Part shown: positions 9,101 to 13,335 of the stretch, piece by piece | Layout: the number at the start of each line of letters is the position of its first letter | Position numbering within the stretch: the stretch's first letter is position 1 | From: RGIG5952 sp045603485 | GTDB lineage: Bacteria; Verrucomicrobiota; Kiritimatiellia; RFP12; JAAYLN01 | Reading direction: 5' to 3' | NCBI GenBank assembly: GCA_045603485.1 | Contig: JAZUMF010000081.1 | Span: 1-13,335, forward strand | Length of the DNA stretch: 13,335 nt | Program-made: the position numbers and the translations under genes | Notes under the pieces: model-generated | The model's database searches: none | The model's input: only the letters and a program-made list of their open reading frames with translations | Told to the model about the DNA's origin: nothing

Positions 9101-12100
9101 CCCAAGAGTAATAGCCAAGCTCCAAAGACTCCAACGGAACAGACCCGACAAGAGTATACTGCGAAGCCGCGGGAGGTGTTGACTCCGTACCGTTACGGGG
9201 GGCAGTATAAAGATTGACAACCGTCTTAGGAATACGACGCTTAAGGGTATACCCGTCGGCGGCATCGACATACCATCTATATGCGATCGAAGATGCAGCA
9301 GAGTGCGTCGAATCCACACCGCCAAAACTCCAACTGCTTGAGGTTGCGTAAAAGGAGTCTTCACCAGTGCCTGTTGTTGCTGAATAAGACTGCCCAGATG
9401 TACCGCCATAGACCTGGAATGAAGTTATCCTTGGAGAGCAATCGTAAGCACCAACACCGACTTTACCGCCATTGGCAAAAACAGATGCGACATTGGGCTC
9501 CGTTAATCCAGCATAATTCCAGACAACCCTTGATGCCGCTTTATAGTAAACTGAAACTACCGATCTGGCCTGCGTTGCATTGTAATCTCGAACACGGATA
9601 TTAAAGACAATTTCGTTATCTGCCGAAATTTCAGCATAATTACTGGAGGTCGCAGAAGCTACGCTAGACAATACACCATTTACACAACGCCAAAGCTGCA
9701 TCTGCAATCGTCTATCATTAGCGTCACCGGAATCACAACGAACAATCCTAAGCTCCTTAAAATTGTTTTCATCAACATAGTCAAAGACAATAGAAGGGTA
9801 ATAATGAGACTTTGGGCGAGAGGCGGCAGGAATCTTAAGAACCATTTTAATATTAAGCTGACTCTCCGCAGTTGTCGTATTGTTGTAAGCCCATGGGCTT
9901 CCCGAATTATAAATTGCATAATGACCGCCCTCAACCGCAGAGCGCATACGGGCAGAAACTGTCCCTACACCAGGAGGCATAGCTAAAACGGAGCCCGTAT
10001 TACGCAAGCGGCCTCCGCCCACTTTAAGCTTAGCGTGAATATTGCGGTATACAGTGCCCGCGGCCGAAACTGTTGTATTTGTGATACGGTCATTTCCAAC
10101 CATAGCACCGGTACTGTACCACCCGGTACTGCCCAAAACATCCTCTGCAGTGTTGTACTCCGTCTCGGCAGGCACACCCGTAAAGTCCAATCTTATAGTA
10201 TCGTTTGGCGTATAGGAAAGCGGGTTACGCCAGCTGTCAACCGGATCCTCATAGATACCGATCGCAGAGCCATAGAGACTCTTTGTATAATAGTCGCGGT
10301 CGCCAAACCAAGTATTAAAGTCCTGATAGATACCGCGCTTAATAGTATAGCTAAGCTCCGAATCCTCCAAAGAATCATTCAAGCGATAAAGCAAATATCC
10401 CTCGTTTGCGACATTGATTGTTATCTGAGGCAAATCATTCGTGACAGGGCCGTGAACACGCTCAGGACGACCGCCTGTCGGAGTTTCAAAAGGCTGCTGC
10501 TGATCCTTATCACCATAGAAATATGCAATCGGTGAAAAACTCGTCGCGTCATCATAGTAACACTGCAAGCCCATAAAGTAAGCTGCCGAAACCGAAGCCC
10601 CCGGCACCGGAGCCGTCACCTGCCATTCGTTATGGCCGGTAAGACTCATATCATAATACCTAGGCTCGCCACCATTGATATTCTGCAAAAGTTTGACATT
10701 GCCATAACGGGAACGGAAAGCGCGAACCTCATAAATCAAGTGAGGAGGCGCATTGCCGGGAGGTGTTCCCGTCGTCTTATTGTAATAAAACTTAGGCGTA
10801 GGAATATTGCTGTTTGCCTTGTTGATGTAATAGTATCCCTCGAAATCACAACGAAAATAATAGTGCATATAACCAGTCTGCGGCTGCGACGGAATCACAC
10901 CCTCATAAAGAGAGCCGCCATCAACCTCGCAAACATATGTCATATTGGTAGAATACCAGCCATGCTCAATAGTCGCGTCAACTGCCGAAGCAAGGCTGTA
11001 ATAGACCGAAACCTTCTTATTCATGGCAGGCATGTGCGAATACTTATTTGAAACGACACACCTAACAGTCACATCCTCAGAAAGCGACGGATAACCAGGG
11101 CGGCGCAAACGCTCCTTCATAACAACATCAGGCGGGGGCAATGAGGCCGCAATATTGTCAATACCGATAAAGCCTGTACGATATCCAGTCGGCAACCCGA
11201 CTGCTGCCAAATTCAACCCGGATCGGACAATTCGTGCGTATGTTACAGTAGTATCATTAATGATATTGGTTATGTTATATGTCTGTTGCACAGATAACTC
11301 ATACTCTTCAACATCGATCCAATCAGAATCATCATCCGAAGGATTTGCTTTACGGGTAATCTGAACTTTAATCTTACCAGTGTTGGCAATCAAAGCCTTG
11401 GCGTCAAACGAAAATGTTCCCAAACCACCATCAAGCCTGGCGGTTCTAATAAACGGCATTGTCTCAGTTTCAATATTCCAAAAATACAATGCAGGATATG
11501 CCATAACGCCACCGCCGACAGCGGCCGTACCTGAAGCTGCCGGCTTCGGGATATGCCCTGAATACAGCTGAGATCTCGCCCAGCCAATGCCATGAGCTCT
11601 CCACTGCGAACCATTAGGTGCTTTAGCATAAAAATTCGTCGTTGAGCTACCGCCATTTGCAGTATCCTGTCGCCAACCATAAGTGGGATCATAATAAACA
11701 GAAGATGTTGTTCCATTAACACCCTTACTATCATGATATCTACCATAATCCATTTGATAGGAAATAGTTGTCTTTTTAGTAGCTGACACCTCGCTGGAAC
11801 CATCAGAATAAGTAGCCTTGACATACCAAGACAATGTGCCCGATGGGACGATTGGAATTACACCCTTGTAGCTTGTGCCGCTATTATGCTCCATTGGAAT
11901 AAAATTCCACCCCGCCTCAACCTCGGGAGAGCCCGCCAGATTAAACCATAAATAAACCGAAGAAACCGTCAAAGACGATGATACCGTAGCTGCAATCTCA
12001 GCCGTATTGCCGCTCTTAACCGAGGTAGGTGCAGTAGTCACCGTCACCGTAGCAAAAGCCGTTGACGAAAGAGCCGCAATAAGCACCAAATACAATGCAA

Positions 12101-12176
12101 GCCTGCGCACACGAGCAAATGTCGCATACGCAGAGTGTAAAGTACACGATAAAATAAAATCGGAAAGCATCTTCAT
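6195..12176 (-). CDS. Giant secreted multi-domain beta-sandwich protein with lamin-tail domain
   Basis: This 1993-residue protein has an export signal with a long n-region (about 25 residues), a core LALYLVLIAAL and a likely cleavage after AFA near residue 42. Recurring modules follow. One type contains 'GVIP'/'LPSKP' before aromatic-rich strands (about 45-135, 352-460, 475-560, 1410-1510). Another begins with G-[ILV]-G-x-[IV]-x-[FA] and ends in an [IL]-D-[ND] strand (about 240-345, 733 to about 1055, 1140-1235, 1305-1390), resembling jelly-roll or concanavalin-like folds. A lamin-tail domain occupies about 1547-1741 (WINEVW, EYVELAG, DISGWKIV, ending TPTPGAIN). After it come an InlB-repeat-like stretch (about 1745-1840), a DGDAYTVQDEYLLNTSP segment and a final sandwich. 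No catalytic motif was found; adhesion or carbohydrate binding is a reasonable inference. GGAG (12189-12192) lies 12 nt before the ATG at 12176; an ATG at 12170 is less well placed. It is the first gene of the likely four-gene operon. Confidence 0.88.
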   Translation of the reverse strand: MKMLSDFILSCTLHSAYATFARVRRLALYLVLIAALSSTAFATVTVTTAPTSVKSGNTAEIAATVSSSLTVSSVYLWFNLAGSPEVEAGWNFIPMEHNSGTSYKGVIPIVPSGTLSWYVKATYSDGSSEVSATKKTTISYQMDYGRYHDSKGVNGTTSSVYYDPTYGWRQDTANGGSSTTNFYAKAPNGSQWRAHGIGWARSQLYSGHIPKPAASGTAAVGGGVMAYPALYFWNIETETMPFIRTARLDGGLGTFSFDAKALIANTGKIKVQITRKANPSDDDSDWIDVEEYELSVQQTYNITNIINDTTVTYARIVRSGLNLAAVGLPTGYRTGFIGIDNIAASLPPPDVVMKERLRRPGYPSLSEDVTVRCVVSNKYSHMPAMNKKVSVYYSLASAVDATIEHGWYSTNMTYVCEVDGGSLYEGVIPSQPQTGYMHYYFRCDFEGYYYINKANSNIPTPKFYYNKTTGTPPGNAPPHLIYEVRAFRSRYGNVKLLQNINGGEPRYYDMSLTGHNEWQVTAPVPGASVSAAYFMGLQCYYDDATSFSPIAYFYGDKDQQQPFETPTGGRPERVHGPVTNDLPQITINVANEGYLLYRLNDSLEDSELSYTIKRGIYQDFNTWFGDRDYYTKSLYGSAIGIYEDPVDSWRNPLSYTPNDTIRLDFTGVPAETEYNTAEDVLGSTGWYSTGAMVGNDRITNTTVSAAGTVYRNIHAKLKVGGGRLRNTGSVLAMPPGVGTVSARMRSAVEGGHYAIYNSGSPWAYNNTTTAESQLNIKMVLKIPAASRPKSHYYPSIVFDYVDENNFKELRIVRCDSGDANDRRLQMQLWRCVNGVLSSVASATSSNYAEISADNEIVFNIRVRDYNATQARSVVSVYYKAASRVVWNYAGLTEPNVASVFANGGKVGVGAYDCSPRITSFQVYGGTSGQSYSATTGTGEDSFYATSSSWSFGGVDSTHSAASSIAYRWYVDAADGYTLKRRIPKTVVNLYTAPRNGTESTPPAASQYTLVGSVPLESLELGYYSWDIHSWQDLFVDFRVADRDSDTGDGHIVIDDIVITPWRAYSRTPSVRSPISESGLSSYQWTTEDEQYDFCYTYPDNWLTLEAWAVTNRIGVGADAVESVMIRMDHTQANTNIAQAVVTPILTNGIGTVKFDFYVTTSSTSVSAQNGKVVYAIEYTSDGNLAGWDNVATIYTNYVGDSGFHSYEIGVNYHSDARARIRVLNETDRDVILWLDNLYVNDFPEATSDMWKVYNGCITDLGHGDNTRLFDIAGRTLYLNDSPSEGLAPRQEEELDDHLPYLQSPKVPEGIGEISFMYRTYDISEPGYIAIDVAADENLPDEQWHNLTNFVVNGTGYVKFEDPMIYQKTNFFVRIHTVTNGLYGRVCIDNVLVTEKARAQYDIAKVWIAPEQPMVSETNVAVYAEINREIQNPTGIRLFVSYVIGTNNWGYANWWHEAWSRKIEMYRVGVSSVFKTPNGLGLPSKPANSTVQYVVWGIHNAIPTDYTFDDVLFQKEFVNPSWYGSINYNEFNKESGFSPYYFIYSCAKGAVWINEVWSHRNSTEDGHEYVELAGRSGVDISGWKIVTYKKSETPQKTIVIPENTKIPNDESGWGFYVLGDPGTPNVDVSLETEVDERDFFYDGGYTPIGIELCRDTGITEQRIVVARAGNDSILGVLKEMGFPWLHLWKSSSEGGCSYSLLDSFTPEDEEDGVLVFTNDFVSVDGVSKTWTWGFATPTPGAINRGVDNIVNQTFAPVIVGPGFTLVSCIASSTPYGTQNGQMTEINVTVDSGASTSIVYVAKSWYKIVALTSNGTAIPDAVGKSSYTFNVSSMSANIDNAVTFGPKTAADYASESDANKRWSDQILNWFRSRGWTEAQIEAGDGDAYTVQDEYLLNTSPVLKTTVESVTSEISHNADGIKLTLKLSRSDDGEPVTAAVNGAVSIYGKASLNDSSWIKIGAAGIGSGAFSNTETVTTDTIDTETLGFNFFIWKLE

Positions 12177-12199
12177 TTGAATCTAAAACTCCACTCGTA

Positions 12200-12228
12200 A
12201 TTCTATCAAAAACAATGCTACTATGCAA
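12200..12228 (-). promoter_or_regulatory. Likely sigma70-type promoter of the giant gene / operon
   Basis: On the minus strand TTGCAT (12223-12228) is followed by a 17-nt spacer and TAGAAT (12200-12205, five of six bases of the -10 consensus). Transcription would start near 12193 and the GGAG at 12189-12192 would fall at the very 5' end of the leader, which is tight. The -35 box matches only in its TTG. This is the best candidate in the gap. Confidence 0.45.
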
Positions 12229-12317
12229 GAAAAATTGGCTCTATTTTGAAAAGTATTTTTAGATGAATTAACTATTCAAAGGATAGTCATTTTCCGAAGA
12301 CAAAAAAGTCTAGAATT

Positions 12318-12352
12318 ACACCCTTATCCCAGGAAATCCGAGATAATGGTGT
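12318..12352. repeat. Imperfect 11-bp inverted repeat
   Basis: ACACCCTTATC (12318-12328) pairs with GATAATGGTGT (12342-12352) with one C/T mismatch. The 13-nt loop contains GGAAATCC, itself able to fold. No T run follows on either strand, so it does not look like a terminator. Confidence 0.4.
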
Positions 12353-12370
12353 TAAGTTCTCTAGCCCTCC

Positions 12371-12385
12371 TTTGCCTTTGGCAAA
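12371..12385. repeat. TTTGCC hairpin, copy 1
   Basis: TTTGCC (12371-12376), loop TTT, GGCAAA (12380-12385). The same 6-bp stem recurs about 210 bp away at 12581-12594, with a different loop. Nearby sequence is also partly shared, so the two may be copies of one small element. Confidence 0.4.
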
Positions 12386-12428
12386 AAAGTTTTGCTACTT
12401 CAGAATAGGTGTGGTGTTAAACTGTAAA

Positions 12429-12517
12429 ACTCGCTAACTTGCCCACTAGCCCACTTGTCAATTACCGTCGCCTTATAGACCACCGTTAGCTAAGTGGTCC
12501 CAATTGTCCCAGCGAGT
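12429..12517. repeat. Nested inverted repeats, possible structured RNA or small-element remnant
   Basis: ACTCGCT (12429-12435) and AGCGAGT (12511-12517) form a perfect 7-bp outer pair 75 nt apart. Inside are GACCAC (12479-12484) and GTGGTC (12494-12499), and an alternative pairing of CCACTT (12451-12456) with AAGTGG (12492-12497). GCTAAC (12433-12438) also complements GTTAGC (12485-12490). These alternatives conflict with one another, so a single fold is not established. Short terminal inverted repeats of a decayed miniature element are another reading. Confidence 0.3.
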
Positions 12518-12580
12518 ACATCCACCCTAAATACCTGCCCCCTCCATACCGCGAAGCATAGTCAGGGCAATTACAAACTT

Positions 12581-12594
12581 TTTGCCTCGGCAAA
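12581..12594. repeat. TTTGCC hairpin, copy 2
   Basis: TTTGCC (12581-12586) and GGCAAA (12589-12594) with only two bases between; the outer five pairs with a CTCG loop are the realistic hairpin. It matches the stem of the hairpin at 12371-12385. Confidence 0.35.
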
Positions 12595-12682
12595 GGCGGG
12601 AAAATACCAAGTAACTTTCTAGCCCCCCCTAAACACCTCGGAGCTTTTCATGACTTCTAAGACTATTAGACTTGATAAAAAT

Positions 12683-13030
12683 CTACAATATATTTTTCCT
12701 TAAGGTTTTGCAGCTTGCGATAAGCATTCGTTTAATGCGACCACAAAGGTTTCTATACCTCTTAAAGTCTTTCTCATCAATCGCTTCAGTATTTAATAAA
12801 AGCTTAAGCCATCCTTCGGTTTCGCTACATTCTTTGAGAGCAATTTCAAACTTGGAAAGCATATCTGCTTTGCTTTGCCCATAATTTGCCTCACAAATGT
12901 TTGCGTAAACACTGCTTGAACTCTTACGAATTTGCAAAAGAATGTTATATGCTGCTGTTATACTTTGACAAAGTAATTCTATTTCAGTTGCAAGTTGCTC
13001 AGAATATATTTGTAAATAGTTTTTAGACAT
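12683..13030 (-). CDS. Four-helix-bundle protein (23S rRNA intervening-sequence protein family)
   Basis: This 115-residue, predicted all-helical protein has the hallmarks of the S23/IVP family: RKSSSSVYANICEANYGQSKA (about 35-55) followed by FEIALKECSETEGWLKLL (about 61-78). Its length is typical. Family members were first noted inside 23S rRNA intervening sequences, and they are structurally related to the Avd accessory protein of diversity-generating retroelements, which forms a basic pentamer that binds nucleic acid. Here it stands alone: no rRNA, reverse transcriptase or variable repeat gene is in the window. Its function is unknown. The ATG at 13030 has no Shine-Dalgarno sequence and lies six bases from a perfect TATAAT, implying a leaderless message. 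A hairpin array begins about 50-100 bp upstream. No terminator is evident behind the stop. Confidence 0.9.
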   Translation of the reverse strand: MSKNYLQIYSEQLATEIELLCQSITAAYNILLQIRKSSSSVYANICEANYGQSKADMLSKFEIALKECSETEGWLKLLLNTEAIDEKDFKRYRNLCGRIKRMLIASCKTLRKNIL

Positions 13031-13036
13031 AAAACT

Positions 13037-13064
13037 ATTATACTACTTATCTAAAAATCCGCAA
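13037..13064 (-). promoter_or_regulatory. Promoter giving a probably leaderless mRNA for the four-helix-bundle gene
   Basis: On the minus strand TATAAT (13037-13042) is a perfect -10 box. TTGCGG (13059-13064) sits 16 nt upstream as a weak -35. Only six bases (13031-13036) separate TATAAT from the ATG at 13030, so the expected start of transcription coincides with the initiation codon. If this is the working promoter, the upstream hairpin array is outside the mRNA. Confidence 0.55.
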
Positions 13065-13078
13065 GAAAGTTAAAAATG

Positions 13079-13094
13079 CACCGCTATCGCGGTG
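13079..13094. repeat. Hairpin between the promoter and the array
   Basis: CACCGC (13079-13084), loop TATC, GCGGTG (13089-13094): a perfect 6-bp GC-rich stem. It lacks the CAA...TTG ends and YATATCAT linker of the array proper, but its size and position suggest a diverged or terminal member. Between it and the array, GATA (13094-13097) and TATC (13108-13111) flank a further weak pairing. Confidence 0.4.
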
Positions 13095-13128
13095 ATACTT
13101 CAGGAACTATCGCTCTGCGAAGCAAAAT

Positions 13129-13335
13129 CAAATCCGCAGGATTTGTATATCATCAACACGAAGTGTTGCATATCATCAAATGCGCTAGCATTTGTATATC
13201 ATCAAGGGCGGCCATGCCGCACTTGCATATCATCAACACGAAGTGTTGCATATCATCAAATGCGTTAGCATTTGTATATCATCAAGGGCGGCCATGCCGC
13301 ACTTGCATATCATCAACACGAAGTGTTGCATATCA
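13129..13335. repeat. Array of short hairpins with constant YATATCAT linker, forming 80-bp tandem repeats; continues past window
   Basis: Each module is a hairpin starting CAA and ending TTG (or TTTG), followed by the 8-nt linker YATATCAT. Order on the plus strand: D (CAAATCC-GCA-GGATTTG, 13129-13145), A (CAACAC-GAA-GTGTTG, 13154-13168), C (CAAATGC-GCTA-GCATTTG, 13177-13194), B (10-bp stem with one G/A mismatch and loop CAT, 13203-13225), then A (13234-13248), C (13257-13274), B (13283-13305) and A (13314-13328), with the next linker cut by the window end. A-C-B is exactly 80 bp. Copies 13151-13230 and 13231-13310 differ only at a C-module loop base (C13185, T13265). Stems differ completely between types while linkers are constant. 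It is not a CRISPR: the repeated parts are the linkers and the hairpins, and no unique spacers occur. It lies directly upstream of the four-helix-bundle gene. Confidence 0.9.

Larger units (their letters stand above)
12229..12682. other. About 450-bp gene-free region with several inverted repeats
   Basis: No coding sequence longer than about 20 codons with a ribosome-binding site was found on either strand. The region separates the four-helix-bundle gene from the giant-gene promoter. Besides the hairpins listed separately, it holds ACTATTC-AAA-GGATAGT (12271-12287). Two places read alike on the minus strand: GGGCTAGAGAACTT (12354-12367) and GGGCTAGAAAGTT (about 12618-12630), each near a TTTGCC/GGCAAA hairpin, suggesting a partly duplicated element. 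It resembles neither a tRNA nor any riboswitch that I recognise. Confidence 0.4.

Noticed and set aside
8804..9409. Long antisense or out-of-frame ORFs overlapping the giant gene (for example 8804-9409, 7382-7828, 10035-10535)
   Set aside because: They lie inside a strongly supported 1993-codon frame, have low-complexity Arg/Leu/Ile-rich translations typical of shadow frames, and lack ribosome-binding sites.
12346..12408. 20-codon plus-strand ORF starting MVLSSLALLCLW, resembling a signal peptide
   Set aside because: No ribosome-binding site or promoter, very short, and it runs through the hairpins at 12318-12352 and 12371-12385.
12683..13030. Diversity-generating retroelement, suggested by the Avd-like fold
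   Set aside because: No reverse transcriptase, template/variable repeat pair or C-type-lectin target gene is visible anywhere in the window.
13129..13335. CRISPR array
   Set aside because: Regular spacing invites this call, but the constant part is only 8-11 nt, the intervening parts are hairpins that themselves recur every 80 bp, and there are no unique spacers or cas genes.
13146..13335. Chain of tiny minus-strand reading frames in the array, each starting ATGATAT within the linker and some ending in TGATG overlaps
   Set aside because: Module lengths (23, 26 and 31 nt) are not multiples of three, frames change from module to module, and there is no ribosome-binding site. The overlaps follow from the TTGATGATAT junction sequence.

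Overview
The window looks like a piece of chromosome from an uncultured, probably gut- or sediment-dwelling bacterium of the PVC superphylum, most likely Kiritimatiellota or a close relative. This is an inference from protein style: a ~2000-residue exported beta-sandwich protein with a lamin-tail domain and a Trp-rich/'EYL..T.P' C-terminal region, a TPR-like lipoprotein, a stand-alone four-helix-bundle (23S-IVP family) gene and a REP-type Y1 transposase. No rRNA or marker gene is present to confirm it. Every supported gene is on the minus strand, so transcription runs from high to low coordinates.

Right end (12683-13335): a small four-helix-bundle protein gene (12683-13030) has a near-consensus -10 box so close to its ATG that the mRNA is probably leaderless. 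Immediately upstream lies an array of short perfect or near-perfect hairpins separated by a constant 8-nt linker (YATATCAT). Three hairpin types repeat in fixed order, making an exact 80-bp higher-order tandem repeat that runs off the window edge. This pair is the most unusual part of the window.

Next (12177-12682): about 500 bp without a gene, containing several inverted repeats and, at its left end, a plausible promoter for the giant gene.

Centre (2599-12176): four closely packed genes that look like one operon. In order of transcription they are the giant secreted modular protein (6195-12176), a TPR-like lipoprotein (4547-6160, 34 nt downstream), an SMP-30/gluconolactonase-like beta-propeller (3372-4547, overlapping by one base as TAATG) and a rhomboid membrane protease (2599-3369, 2-nt gap). 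The propeller lacks all four canonical metal ligands and carries an acidic Pro/Glu/Ala-rich tail, so it is probably not a lactonase.

Left end (1-2598): an AT-rich gap with two perfect 10-bp inverted repeats, an AMP-forming acyl-CoA synthetase (763-2442) ended by an intrinsic terminator, and then a REP-associated tyrosine transposase with its own promoter, cut by the window edge. The acyl-CoA synthetase and the transposase appear to be separate transcription units from the central operon.
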